From Pacificispira spongiicola (GTDB lineage Bacteria > Pseudomonadota > Alphaproteobacteria > UBA8366 > Aestuariispiraceae): a DNA stretch of 64,000 nt. Location: NCBI RefSeq assembly GCF_012926505.1, contig NZ_JABBNT010000003.1:558001-622000 (forward strand). Reading direction: 5' to 3'. The notes beneath the pieces are model-generated. The model searched no databases. It was given only the letters and a program-made list of their open reading frames with translations, and was not told the origin of the DNA. Of the stretch, positions 1 through 8,444 are shown one piece after another. The position numbers were made by a program, and so were the translations under genes. Positions within the stretch are counted from its first letter, which is position 1. Each line of letters opens with the position of its first letter.

Positions 1-527
1 TGGAAACCCACCTTATCCTGTCGAAAGCCGCCGAAATGACCTTGGCCTACGAAACGGATTTGAAGCCGCGCGACCTGCGCGCTCTTGCCGCGGCGTCCTA
101 TGCCATCGGCGATGTCGGCGCACCGTGTTCCAGCGGCTCCTTCCCCAGTGACGGGATGGTGATCGCGCCCTGTTCGATGAAGACCGTGGCCGAAATCGCC
201 ACCGGCGTGACCGGCAATTTGTTGAGCCGCGCCGCGGATGTGGTGTTGAAGGAACGGCGGCGCCTCGTCCTCATGGCGCGGGAAACGCCGCTGACGGCGG
301 TGCATCTGCGCAACATGCTGACCGTGACGGAAATGGGCGGAATCGTCGCGCCGCCGGTCCCCGCTTTCTATGCCCGGCCGGACAGTCTGGACGATATGGT
401 CGACCATTCCGTCGGGCGGGTGCTGGACCTTTTCGGCATCGACAGCGACCTCGTCCGGCGCTGGAAGACGGCGCCGGACGGTCGGGCGGCGGGCGATCAG
501 GCGGCGGGCGATCAGGCGGCGGGATAA
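1..527 (+). CDS. ubiX: Flavin prenyltransferase UbiX (5' end outside window)
   Basis: The frame is open from the left edge, so the N-terminal part with the flavin-binding GxSGA segment is not visible. What remains is typical of the UbiX/Pad1 family: a SKAAEMTLAYET segment, the MKTVAEIATGV helix, the RRRLVLMARETPL strand and the VPAFYARP motif near the end. UbiX joins a dimethylallyl group to FMN and supplies prenyl-FMN to UbiD-type decarboxylases, for example in ubiquinone synthesis. The C-terminus carries two copies and a partial third of an AAGDQ unit encoded by a 15-bp tandem repeat, which is not a family feature. The stop overlaps the convergent IclR gene by 16 bases. Family assignment is secure. 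Confidence 0.93.
   Translation, partial: ETHLILSKAAEMTLAYETDLKPRDLRALAAASYAIGDVGAPCSSGSFPSDGMVIAPCSMKTVAEIATGVTGNLLSRAADVVLKERRRLVLMARETPLTAVHLRNMLTVTEMGGIVAPPVPAFYARPDSLDDMVDHSVGRVLDLFGIDSDLVRRWKTAPDGRAAGDQAAGDQAAG
486..523 (+). repeat. 15-bp tandem repeat, about 2.5 copies, in ubiX 3' end
   Basis: The unit GCGGCGGGCGATCAG occurs at 486-500 and 501-515, with a partial third copy to 523. It is in frame and codes AAGDQ repeats at the UbiX C-terminus. It also lies at the convergent overlap with the IclR gene, so copy-number change would alter both C-termini. Confidence 0.9.
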
Positions 528-1447
528 TCGCGCGGCGGCTTGCCGCCGATCGCCGTCGTTACCCCGGCGGCTTGGCGGCGAATAAGCGTGCCGATTTCCG
601 GCAGGCGTTCGTCGGGAATGCGGGCGCGCGGTCCCGAAATGGATATTGCCGCCACCGGTTCCCCATATTCGTTGAAGATCGGCGCGGCGACACAGCGCAG
701 ACCGACCGCGTGTTCCTCGTCATCGATGGCGTAACCGCGTGTCCGTGCCCGCGCCACATCGTCCAACAGCGTTACGCCGTTTCGGATCGTGCGGTCGGTA
801 TATTGCCGGAAGCCCAGCAGTTTCGCCCGGTCGCCCGCCGCATCCGGCGACAATCCGGCCAACAAGGCCTTTCCGACGCCGGATGCGTGCAGCGGCGCCC
901 GGCCGCCCGGCGGGGCGAGGGCGCGCATCATCTGACGGCTTTCGACCTGGGACAGATAGATCGTCTCCTCCCCGTCCAGGATGGCGAGGTTTACGGATTC
1001 CCCGCTTTCCTCCATCGCGCGATACATGAACGGGCGCGCGATCCCGACCACATCCCGGTTGCGCAGGAAACCCGCCCCGACAATGAAGGCCTGAACCCCG
1101 GCGAACCACAGGCCGCGTTCGGGATCCTGCGTCACATAGCGGCGGCTTTCCAGGCTTTTCAACAGCCGATGGGCGGTCGACGGCGCCAAATCGGCGGCTT
1201 GCGCCAAATCGCCCAGCGTTGTGCCTTCGGCATGGGCGGCGACCGCTTCCAACAGCGACAGGGCGCGGTTCAGCGACCGGACGCCGCCTTCACTGTTGCC
1301 CGCGCCTGCCCCTGCCGTTTCAGAAGGATCGAATTTTCCGTTTCCCTGTTTGTCTGCGCCCAGCTTTGCGCCAAGACCCGTCCCGGCCGGACGGCCCCGC
1401 CGCCTCGGTTTGGCTGCCATATCTGGTTTATCCGTTTGGTCCGACAT
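512..1447 (-). CDS. IclR-family transcriptional regulator
   Basis: 311 residues, longer than the usual 250-270 because of an unusual N-terminal extension of about 55 residues rich in Lys, Arg, Gly and Pro (MAAKPRRRGRPAG). After this comes the IclR winged helix-turn-helix (SLNRALSLLEAVAAHAEG, then LAPSTAHRLLKSLE, residues about 57-120) and the effector-binding domain with the conserved LHASGVGKALLA and EHAVGLRCVAAPIF segments. The ligand cannot be read from the sequence. A nested pair of inverted repeats just upstream (1483-1517) is a likely autoregulatory site. Overlaps the ubiX stop on the opposite strand. Starting at residue 11 is possible because no strong ribosome-binding site precedes the first ATG. 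Confidence 0.9.
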   Translation of the reverse strand: MSDQTDKPDMAAKPRRRGRPAGTGLGAKLGADKQGNGKFDPSETAGAGAGNSEGGVRSLNRALSLLEAVAAHAEGTTLGDLAQAADLAPSTAHRLLKSLESRRYVTQDPERGLWFAGVQAFIVGAGFLRNRDVVGIARPFMYRAMEESGESVNLAILDGEETIYLSQVESRQMMRALAPPGGRAPLHASGVGKALLAGLSPDAAGDRAKLLGFRQYTDRTIRNGVTLLDDVARARTRGYAIDDEEHAVGLRCVAAPIFNEYGEPVAAISISGPRARIPDERLPEIGTLIRRQAAGVTTAIGGKPPRDYPAA

Positions 1448-1482
1448 AAAAATCCAATCGCAAGGTTTCGTTCAGTGCATTT

Positions 1483-1517
1483 TTCCATAGAATGGAATTG
1501 TCCGACCGGTCAATTCC
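1483..1517. promoter_or_regulatory. Nested inverted repeats, probable IclR operator
   Basis: TTCCATAGAATGGAA (1483-1497) is a perfect dyad with 6-bp arms, and GGAATTG (1494-1500) pairs with CAATTCC (1511-1517). The two dyads share bases. They sit about 40 bases from the iclR start and about 200 bases ahead of pyk. IclR proteins are known to bind such short dyads. Assignment to this regulator is inferred from position. A separate 12-bp palindrome AGGTACGTACCT lies at 1577-1588, nearer pyk. Confidence 0.5.
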
Positions 1518-1718
1518 AACAAGGCGAGATTTGGCACGTATATTGTGTTGCACTGCACAGGGAAGCGTCATTTTATAGGTACGTACCTCACACTCATCGG
1601 GTGTTCGGTGCCGGATCGGCGTGCTTTCTGTTTGAACCGAACGGATGTGGACGACAGAAAACGGCAACAGTTTGCTGCCAATAAAAAGAACTCGAATGGA
1701 ATTTAGGGGAGCGCGACC

Positions 1719-3152
1719 ATGCGTCGACAGCATCGCACGAAAATCGTAGCCACTTTGGGACCGGGAACCGCGACGGCGGAGGCGATCGAATCGCTGTTCG
1801 ATGCCGGGGTCGATGTCTTCCGGCTGAATTTCAGCCACGGCGCCCATGAAGAACACAAGGCGCGCCTGGATGCGATCCGCGACTTGGAACGCCGCTCCGC
1901 CCGCCCGATCGCCGTGATGCTCGACCTGCAAGGGCCGAAGCTGCGTATCGGGGTCTTCAAGGACGGTCCGATCGAACTGGCCGAGGGGGACAAGTTCCGC
2001 CTCGATCTCGACAAGGCGCCGGGCGATCAGCATCGCGTGACCCTGCCGCATCCGGAAATCTTTCAGGCGCTGGATGCGGGATCGGACCTGTTGCTGGACG
2101 ACGGGCGCATCAAGCTGACGGTGGAAGGCTGCGGTTCCGATCACGCGAATTGCGTGGTTGCGGTCGGCGGACCCCTGTCGGAACGCAAGGGTGTGAACGT
2201 GCCGGGCGTGCTGCTGCCGCTGTCGCCCCTGACCGAAAAGGACCGCGCGGATCTGGAATACGGTTTGACCCTTGGCGTCGACTGGGTCGCGCTCAGCTTC
2301 GTGCAGCGGCCGGAAGATATTGTGGAGGCCCGCGCCCTGATCCAGGGCAAGGCCGGGATCATGGCGAAACTCGAAAAGCCGTCGGCCATCGCCGCGCTGG
2401 AAGAAATTGTCCAGGAAGCCGATGCCGTCATGGTGGCGCGCGGGGATTTGGGCGTGGAAATGCCGCCGGAAGACGTGCCGGTTCTGCAACGCCGCATCAT
2501 TCATTGCTGCCGAACGGCGGGCAAGCCCGTGGTGGTTGCGACGCAGATGCTGGATTCCATGGTCGAACGGCCTGTGCCGACCAGGGCGGAGGCCTCCGAC
2601 GTCGCCACGGCGGTCTATTCCGGCGCGGACGCTGTGATGTTGTCGGCGGAAACAGCCGTCGGCGACTATCCGGTGGAAGCGGTCGACATGATGAACCGGA
2701 TCATCGAACGCGTGGAACGCGACCCCGTCTATCGCGAAGGGATCGAGGCGCAGAAGCAACGTCCGGAACCCACCACCGCCGACGCGGTCGCCATGGCCGC
2801 GGCGCAGGTGGCGTCCACATTGAACGTCAATGCGATCGCGACCTATACGACGTCGGGCTCCACGACGTTACGCATCGCCCGCGAACGACCCGTCGCGCCG
2901 ATACTGGGCCTGACCCCGCGCGATGATACGGCGCGGCGTCTGGCGGTCGTGTGGGGCGTGCATCCCGCCCGCGTACCGGATGCCAAGGACCTGGATGATA
3001 TGTCCAGCACCGCGACGCATCAGGCGAAGATCGACGGATTCGGCAAGGACGGGGATCGCATCGTGATCACCGCCGGGGTCCCGTTCTCGACACCGGGCAA
3101 AACCAACCTGTTGCGAATCGCGCGGATCGGCGGGGCCACGGAAACCGGGTGA
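1719..3152 (+). CDS. pyk: Pyruvate kinase
   Basis: 477 residues, normal length for the bacterial enzyme. It transfers phosphate from phosphoenolpyruvate to ADP at the end of glycolysis. Visible signatures are RTKIVATLGP at the N-terminus, the NFSHG segment, the MLDLQGPKLRIG strand, the active-site region MAKLEKPSAI with its catalytic Lys, the metal-binding VMVARGDLGVEMP and the VVVATQMLDSM segment. The C-terminal allosteric domain is present. The ATG follows a good ribosome-binding site (AGGGGAGCG). It stands alone between the divergent IclR gene and a convergent small gene, so it is probably monocistronic with its own promoter in the 270-base gap. Confidence 0.97.
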   Translation: MRRQHRTKIVATLGPGTATAEAIESLFDAGVDVFRLNFSHGAHEEHKARLDAIRDLERRSARPIAVMLDLQGPKLRIGVFKDGPIELAEGDKFRLDLDKAPGDQHRVTLPHPEIFQALDAGSDLLLDDGRIKLTVEGCGSDHANCVVAVGGPLSERKGVNVPGVLLPLSPLTEKDRADLEYGLTLGVDWVALSFVQRPEDIVEARALIQGKAGIMAKLEKPSAIAALEEIVQEADAVMVARGDLGVEMPPEDVPVLQRRIIHCCRTAGKPVVVATQMLDSMVERPVPTRAEASDVATAVYSGADAVMLSAETAVGDYPVEAVDMMNRIIERVERDPVYREGIEAQKQRPEPTTADAVAMAAAQVASTLNVNAIATYTTSGSTTLRIARERPVAPILGLTPRDDTARRLAVVWGVHPARVPDAKDLDDMSSTATHQAKIDGFGKDGDRIVITAGVPFSTPGKTNLLRIARIGGATETG

Positions 3153-3159
3153 CCGGTTT
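3142..3159 (+). terminator. Hairpin over the pyk stop codon, probable terminator
   Basis: AAACCGG (3142-3148) pairs with CCGGTTT (3153-3159) around a GTGA loop that contains the TGA stop, followed by TCG. The run of T is short, so termination strength is uncertain. Confidence 0.5.
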
Positions 3160-3178
3160 TCGCCCGTTCGTCACCAAG

Positions 3179-3328
3179 TTAATTGCCGACGATCTCTGCT
3201 TCTACGGTTGGAGGCTGGGCCCCGAAGTCGATTGAGCCGATTTCGAGTGATCCGGCTTCGGCAGTGATGGCCAACGTGCTCAAGAATCCCAGCAGCACCA
3301 GCAAGCTGAAAAAAGCGCGCATCAACAT
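3179..3328 (-). CDS. Small secreted or membrane-anchored protein, 49 residues
   Basis: Starting at the ATG at 3328, which has AAGGGA 8 bases upstream, the product begins MLMRAFFSLLVLLGF, a clear hydrophobic signal segment ending near AEA, followed by a mature part of only about 25 residues with a Gly/Glu/Pro-rich sequence and no Cys. A longer reading to 3442 adds a Pro-rich stretch without coding character. I do not recognise a family. It is convergent with pyk. The signal peptide and ribosome-binding site make it more likely real than chance. Confidence 0.5.
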   Translation of the reverse strand: MLMRAFFSLLVLLGFLSTLAITAEAGSLEIGSIDFGAQPPTVEAEIVGN

Positions 3329-3511
3329 GCCGTCATTCCCTTCGGATCGGTCCATCGGATGCGTCGGGGGCGGTCCGCCGACCGGGTGTCGCGGAATGCC
3401 GCCCAACTGACTGGCGTTTAGGTGGGGGTATGGGGCGGCCACGGCAAGACCGCTCGCGAAAGCGTTACCGCCGTCGCATGCTAAAATGCCGGTTGTCGGA
3501 GTGACGCCGGT

Positions 3512-4693
3512 TTAGCGAACGAAGAGGTGAACCTCGTTATTCGCAACGGCGCGGCTGTCGGCCATCAGGTTGATGCGGCCCGGCTGCACGCCCATGTCGG
3601 TCAACGTGCGCAGCACGTCTTCGGCATTGCGGCGGGCGGCGGCCCCGTTCAGGGCGACCTGCGCGGCGTTTCCGCGATCCGGGCTGACGGCGACAAGATC
3701 GAACACGGCGTTCGGTTTCGCGGTCAGCGCCTGACTGACGGCGTTGTAGAGCGCCTGTTGATACTGGACGTTTTCACGGTCGAACCGGATGATGACCAGC
3801 GGTTCCGATCCCGCGCTCGGCATTGGGCCGGAGGCGGCGGCGCTGGCGGCGGCGGCTTCGACCAGCGCGAAGGAGCGGCTGGCGATGTTGGTGCCGTACA
3901 GTTCGCCGTTCTTGATGCCCAGCGCCAGGGTCGTCATGTTCTGACGTTCGTTGGAAACGTACAGATTGTGACGGTTGATCTCCTGCGTGACGTTGGTCAG
4001 CATCCGGTCGAGGTCGACCAGCGACTGGTGCACGGCGTCTTCCAGCACGCGCAGTCGGCGGTGATCCTCGTCGACCGCGCCGCTCAGGCCATAGGTCGCC
4101 TGAACCGTGCTCAACAGGAACTTGCCGAAGGCCGCCTGATCGGCGCAATCGTTATGCAGGGAGGTCAGCGCGGGGATCGCCTGCTCGACATTGGCGAGCG
4201 CACCCTGCGCACTGTTCCATTGTTCCACCAGGACCGGGTTGCCCGGCGTGGTGCCCAGCTGCAGGCGCGAGGTGATTTCCGCCTTATAGCTGTGATAGGC
4301 GGTGGCGCTGGCCGCGCCGCTGCCGCGAATTTCGTCCAGACGGCGCTTCAGGTCCGTGACCTGGCCGCTCAATTGCGACAGATCGCTTTCCATCTGCGCG
4401 ACGCGTTCGCCGACGGCGGTCGTGCTGGAATAGAGCGTGGTCGAGCTGGTCGGCATCGGCGCGGTGCTCGTCGCTTCCGGGGTTGCCGTCGCGGTCGATT
4501 GCACCGCTGCCGACGTGGACGCCGCGGTCGGTGCGGATCCACCGGCCGGGTCCGACGCGTCCAGGGACGGCCACATGGAGTCGCATCCGACAAGGAACAG
4601 GCAGGTCGTGCCGATCAAGCCGATCTTCTTGAAGGAGCCCCCGATCATCGAAGGAGTATTCAGAAATGAGGTCGTTACGCCCTTGGTCGCCAT
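3512..4693 (-). CDS. Lipoprotein with central coiled coil and OmpA-like C-terminal domain
   Basis: 393 residues. The lipobox LVGC with Cys about residue 37 follows a basic and hydrophobic segment, so the protein should be lipid-anchored. A Ser/Thr/Ala-rich linker follows, then a heptad-like segment around residues 90-120 (QMESDLSQLSGQVTDLKRR), a helical middle part, and a C-terminal stretch with VIIRFDRENVQYQQAL, AARRNAEDVLRTL and the final VHLFVR strand. The end resembles the OmpA/MotB peptidoglycan-binding fold, but the usual NxxLSxxRA motif is only loosely kept. ATGs at 4693 or 4648 are both possible. Function unknown; a cell-envelope role is inferred. Confidence 0.75.
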   Translation of the reverse strand: MATKGVTTSFLNTPSMIGGSFKKIGLIGTTCLFLVGCDSMWPSLDASDPAGGSAPTAASTSAAVQSTATATPEATSTAPMPTSSTTLYSSTTAVGERVAQMESDLSQLSGQVTDLKRRLDEIRGSGAASATAYHSYKAEITSRLQLGTTPGNPVLVEQWNSAQGALANVEQAIPALTSLHNDCADQAAFGKFLLSTVQATYGLSGAVDEDHRRLRVLEDAVHQSLVDLDRMLTNVTQEINRHNLYVSNERQNMTTLALGIKNGELYGTNIASRSFALVEAAAASAAASGPMPSAGSEPLVIIRFDRENVQYQQALYNAVSQALTAKPNAVFDLVAVSPDRGNAAQVALNGAAARRNAEDVLRTLTDMGVQPGRINLMADSRAVANNEVHLFVR

Positions 4694-5315
4694 GCCCTGT
4701 ATCGCCCTATCTTGCCCCGGACTTCATCGCCTGATCCACCGCCTTGCGCGGCGGGACCGGCTCGAAATCCCCTACTCCGAAACCTCTCGGCCCGATACCG
4801 ACGATCCATCGCCGCACACACCGCCGAGCCGGGAGACTCCCCCCATCCGGCATGTGCGACACCGTCCGAAAGCCCGGAAAACAGGGCTTTTCGCCGTCGC
4901 GGGCCCGCCGCAAGCCCCATCCGATACGCCAAGACTGACATCCGGCGGAAGGCCGGAAAGGCAGCCGGATCACGGCGTCGGACCAAAAAGCGTGCGGCAG
5001 CATGCCGGTCGAACTTAGGCGCGATACTACTTGACCCTTGAAGCCGCGACAACCCGCATTCTGGTCAAAGGCTTCCGGGAATCCCATTGGACTAACGCGG
5101 TTTTTCGGAATTCGCGTCGAACGGTGCCCGGACTGTGACATGCAGGGCACACCCGCAGGGAAATCGCGGCCCCTTTCGCGGCGGGGTTTCATCGCGGCGG
5201 TACGGAAATTGGCCGGGGCGGAATTTCGTCATCAACTTGTAAATTGTCGCTTGCCATCCCCTGTCAGATCGCCTATCAACCCGCCGCGCAGCCGATACGA
5301 CACAGGCTCGCATGC
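4694..5315. other. Gene-poor interval upstream of tRNA-Arg
   Basis: About 620 bases between the lipoprotein and the tRNA. Several open frames exist on both strands but their translations are Arg/Pro-rich and lack coding character or ribosome-binding sites. I see no repeat, transposon or structured RNA here. The tRNA promoter must lie in the last part. Confidence 0.5.
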
Positions 5316-5392
<77 letters not shown>

Positions 5393-5420
5393 TTCTCCTT
5401 TCAGTCGAATATTTCCTGCC

Positions 5421-5442
5421 GTCCGATGAATGGAAATCGGAC
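5421..5442 (+). terminator. Terminator after tRNA-Arg
   Basis: GTCCGAT (5421-5427) pairs perfectly with ATCGGAC (5436-5442) around an 8-base loop, with a pyrimidine-rich tract ending in TTTT about 8 bases further on. Confidence 0.6.
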
Positions 5443-5729
5443 TGTCTCGTCTTTTCATGAGGCTCCCGGTCATTGAAGTAGTTATTTCCGGAACCCTTTC
5501 CCGGCGATCCGCCTCCTAAATCGCTGAACTGCTCGCGCTGCCATTTACCGAACTGTCCCCGCCTCTCTGCGCTCTGCGTCAAGAGGCTTTTCGCGCAGCT
5601 TCAAGCCGCGTGTGCCGGAGCCCGATACAGTCGGATATCGGAAACGGGGTCTTGTTCCTCCGTTTCCGGATATCGAACGCGCGGCGAACCAACGCGCGGA
5701 CAAATCAATCGGAAGCTAGGGAGGATATA
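5443..5729. other. Non-coding interval after tRNA-Arg
   Basis: No convincing gene. It should hold the promoter of the cupin gene at 5730. I see no clear repeats or trace of an integrated element in the tRNA 3' end. Confidence 0.5.
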
Positions 5730-6209
5730 ATGTCCGGTTCATACGTTTCGAAAACTTGCATTCCCGAGGAATACGTCCAAATCGACGAGCAGCCTTGGGC
5801 GCCGTTTCCGGATGCCCTGTCGGAAGGCGGTATCCGGTGGAAGTTCCTGCATGCGTCTCCCGAAATGGGGGCCTGGACAGCCATTTTCGACTGTCCCGCG
5901 GGGTCTTCTTTCGCGGCACATATCCATATCGGTCCCGGCGAATATTTCCTGACCAAGGGGAAAATGGACGTCCGGGGCGGCAAGGATGCCGGCGGTGACA
6001 CAGCCTTTGCGCCCGGCTATGGATACGAATCCGCCAATGCCCGCCATGACAAGACATATTTCCCGGTCGCCAGCGAATTCTACATGACCTTCCTGGGGCC
6101 GCTCGTCTTCATCAAGCCGGATGCGACGCCGGTCGCCGTGGTCGGCTGGGAGGAAGCCCAGGGCGCTTGGAACGCCTTCCTGGAATCGCAAAAAAGCGCC
6201 GCCGAGTGA
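5730..6209 (+). CDS. Cupin-fold metalloprotein, ChrR/dihydroxyacetophenone-dioxygenase-like
   Basis: 159 residues starting at an ATG with AGGGAGG nine bases upstream. The protein has a single small cupin barrel: PAGSSFAAHIHIGPGEYF gives the first cupin motif with two His and a Glu as metal ligands, followed by the glycine-rich strand GKMDVRGG. The overall pattern resembles the ChrR-cupin and 2,4'-dihydroxyacetophenone dioxygenase group, iron-dependent enzymes cleaving C-C bonds of small ketones. Which substrate is used here cannot be read. It is followed 7 bases later by an exported NTF2-like gene and then a glyoxalase-like gene and an AraC regulator, suggesting one catabolic unit. Confidence 0.8.
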   Translation: MSGSYVSKTCIPEEYVQIDEQPWAPFPDALSEGGIRWKFLHASPEMGAWTAIFDCPAGSSFAAHIHIGPGEYFLTKGKMDVRGGKDAGGDTAFAPGYGYESANARHDKTYFPVASEFYMTFLGPLVFIKPDATPVAVVGWEEAQGAWNAFLESQKSAAE

Positions 6210-6216
6210 GGCTGCG

Positions 6217-6666
6217 ATGAGCGATATCAAGAACGGAAGCGACCGGTCCGTGGGTCGGCGCACTTTATTGGGAGGGGCGGCCATGGTGGCGGCAGCGGCA
6301 AGCATGGCGGGCGGCGGCCCCGCCATGGCATCGGCGGCGGATACGCGGGTGGTGTTCGACCATCATCTGGGGGCTTTCGCCCAGGGAATAGACGCCTTGA
6401 TGGCCGATTATACCGAGACTTCGGTTATCTTCACGCCCGACGCGGAGATTCGCGGGCTGGAGGCCATTCGGAGCTTTTTCCAAGCTTTCCTGGACTCGGC
6501 GACGCCTGAATTCTGGGCCAGTTTCAAAGTTTTGAATCAGAGCGTCGACGGTGCCGTCGCCTATCTGGTCTGGTCGGCAATGCCGACAATACCAATGGCA
6601 ACCGACACGCTTTATGTTCAGAACGGTAAGATCGAGGTTCAAACGTTCACGCCGTTCAGCGCGTAA
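6217..6666 (+). CDS. Tat-exported SnoaL/NTF2-like protein
   Basis: 149 residues. The N-terminus has a twin-arginine motif (GRRTLLGG) and an Ala/Gly-rich hydrophobic stretch ending near AMASAADT, so export by Tat is predicted. The mature part of about 110 residues fits the NTF2-like/SnoaL fold: an initial helix ending [16 protein letters not shown], then the [13 protein letters not shown] helix and a beta sheet. No catalytic residue pattern is certain. It starts 7 bases after the cupin stop, so the two are co-transcribed. Its function in the pathway is unknown. Confidence 0.75.
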   Translation: MSDIKNGSDRSVGRRTLLGGAAMVAAAASMAGGGPAMASAADTRVVFDHHLGAFAQGIDALMADYTETSVIFTPDAEIRGLEAIRSFFQAFLDSATPEFWASFKVLNQSVDGAVAYLVWSAMPTIPMATDTLYVQNGKIEVQTFTPFSA

Positions 6667-6764
6667 ACCACAGCGCGATCCCATCGGTTGTTCCGGCAGG
6701 CCGCTTCCGCGACGGCCCTGCCGGAACGCCCGTTTCGTCGTCGCGGATATCGAGAGGTGCTGTC

Positions 6765-7295
6765 TTGACCGGAAAACCGAACACGTCGCCGGAAACGGCG
6801 GATTACGTCTTCAATCAAACGATGCTGCGTATCCGCGATCCGAAGGTCTCGATTCCCTTCTATACCGACATTCTCGGAATGACGCTGATGGATCGTTACG
6901 ACTTTCCGGATATGAAATTCACGCTCTATTTCCTGGGCTATGCGGCGCCGAGTGACAGCGATGCGCGGAAAGATCAGATCGCGCATGTTTTCCGGCAACC
7001 GGCATTGCTTGAACTGACGCACAATTGGGGCAGCGAGTCCGATCCGATGTTTCCGGGTTACCACAACGGTAACCAGGATCCTCGCGGGTTCGGTCATATC
7101 GGCATTACCGTGCCGGACGTCTATGCCGCCTGCACGCGGTTTGAGGAATTGGGCGTTTCCTTCGTCAAACGTCCGGACGACGGCAGTATGAAGGGCCTCG
7201 CCTTCATACGGGACCCGGATGGATATTGGATCGAAATCCTGTCCGCCACGGGTTTGGCCGATATCATCGGTGGGCATACCGCCGCCAACGCTTAA
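6765..7295 (+). CDS. Glyoxalase I-like protein (lactoylglutathione lyase family)
   Basis: 176 residues beginning at a TTG preceded by GAGAGG. The family signature is clear: a [20 protein letters not shown] opening, the LELTHNWG strand, [12 protein letters not shown] and the closing [14 protein letters not shown] with the metal-binding Glu. Its length and the long insertion between the halves match the eukaryote-like glyoxalase I type, which converts the hemithioacetal of glutathione and methylglyoxal to lactoylglutathione. In this cluster it may act on an oxo-aldehyde made by the cupin enzyme; that is inference. It is the third gene of the cupin set. Confidence 0.88.
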   Translation: MTGKPNTSPETADYVFNQTMLRIRDPKVSIPFYTDILGMTLMDRYDFPDMKFTLYFLGYAAPSDSDARKDQIAHVFRQPALLELTHNWGSESDPMFPGYHNGNQDPRGFGHIGITVPDVYAACTRFEELGVSFVKRPDDGSMKGLAFIRDPDGYWIEILSATGLADIIGGHTAANA

Positions 7296-7430
7296 GGCGC
7301 GGCGGGTTCGTTAAGGATGGACGCGGCAGAGCGCCTTCAGATACGATAGAGGAAAGTAAGGAACAGACCCTATTCCGGAGAAAAACAAATAACGGGTAGG
7401 GGGAAACATGGTCCCGGGAGGATCATAGCC

Positions 7431-8411
7431 ATGGGATGGGTTCAAACGCTTAAAGCGAACGGCTGGTCATCCGACACGGTACCGGTTTCCGAGCGAACGG
7501 ATGTGTGGGAACACCAGCTTTGTGCCAGCTATCGCGACTGGGAAGTCGAACGACGGGTGCCGGCCGAATTTTCCGCGTCAATGCGACGATACGATCTGGC
7601 AGGCGCGAGTCTGATCGAATGTGTCTGCTCCCCCTGTTCCGGGGTGCGCAGATCCCACCATTTGCGTCGTGACGACGAACCCTATTTGGGCGTCCAGATC
7701 GTGCTGTCGGGCCGTGAACGGTTTCGCAGCGGCGAGGAAACGGCCACCGTGTCCGCCGGTGATGTGATGATCTGGACCAGCGACCGGGAGATGGAATTCG
7801 AAGTAACCCAGCGGCTGCATAAGATTACGCTGATGGCGCCGCTTGAGCCGTTGCGCGCGCGCCTGCCCCGGGGGACGAAACTTCAGGGCGGTGTGCTGCA
7901 TGGCGGCGGGCTCGGGACCGTTCTGTTCTCTCATCTCGAAGTATTGGGCCGGGAGTTGGAGGGTATGGACCAGACCGGCGCGATGGCCGCGAAGCGTGCC
8001 GCCCTGGAACTAACCGCGACATTGCTGTCGGATCGGACCGAGGCCCGTGCAACCGGACAATCGGAACAATATCTGCGAATGATCCAATCCTATATTCTGG
8101 AGCACTTGCACGAGGAAGAATTGAGCCTGTCGGACGTCGCCGAGGCCAATCGTATTTCCGTGCGATATCTGCACATGCTCTTCGCCCCGACCGGCAACAG
8201 CGCGTCCAGTTGGATTCAGACACAGAGGCTGGAACGCTGCCGCGATATGCTGCGCGATCCCAATTACGGAGACTGCAGCGTCTCGGAGGTCGGTTGGCGT
8301 TGCGGCTTCAAGGACGCGTCCCAGTTCAGCCGCGCCTTCAAACAGCGCTACGGTGTCAGCCCCAGCGTGTATCGGGCCACGGGTATTCCGTCCTGCTTCG
8401 TCCGTCGCTGA
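7431..8411 (+). CDS. AraC-family regulator with AraC_binding_2-type sensor domain
   Basis: 326 residues. The N-terminal half is a cupin-like sensor (LGVQIVLSGRERFRSG, VSAGDVMIWTSDREMEF) of the type seen in FeaR-like activators. The C-terminal 100 residues hold two helix-turn-helix units, LSLSDVAEANRISVRYLHMLF and VSEVGWRCGFKDASQFSRAF, ending with FKQRYGVSPSVYR, the AraC signature. It stands just downstream of the cupin, NTF2 and glyoxalase genes in the same direction and is probably their regulator. The inducer is unknown. Confidence 0.9.
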   Translation: MGWVQTLKANGWSSDTVPVSERTDVWEHQLCASYRDWEVERRVPAEFSASMRRYDLAGASLIECVCSPCSGVRRSHHLRRDDEPYLGVQIVLSGRERFRSGEETATVSAGDVMIWTSDREMEFEVTQRLHKITLMAPLEPLRARLPRGTKLQGGVLHGGGLGTVLFSHLEVLGRELEGMDQTGAMAAKRAALELTATLLSDRTEARATGQSEQYLRMIQSYILEHLHEEELSLSDVAEANRISVRYLHMLFAPTGNSASSWIQTQRLERCRDMLRDPNYGDCSVSEVGWRCGFKDASQFSRAFKQRYGVSPSVYRATGIPSCFVRR

Positions 8412-8444
8412 AGCCGATTATCGGGTTTCCGCCGAGGGCGGCCC

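Noticed and set aside
1428-2759. 443-codon open frame on the minus strand
   Set aside because: Antisense to pyruvate kinase, which is unquestionably the real gene.
4675-5052. 125-codon frame on the minus strand upstream of the lipoprotein
   Set aside because: Arg/Gly/Pro-rich translation, no ribosome-binding site, no signal or domain.
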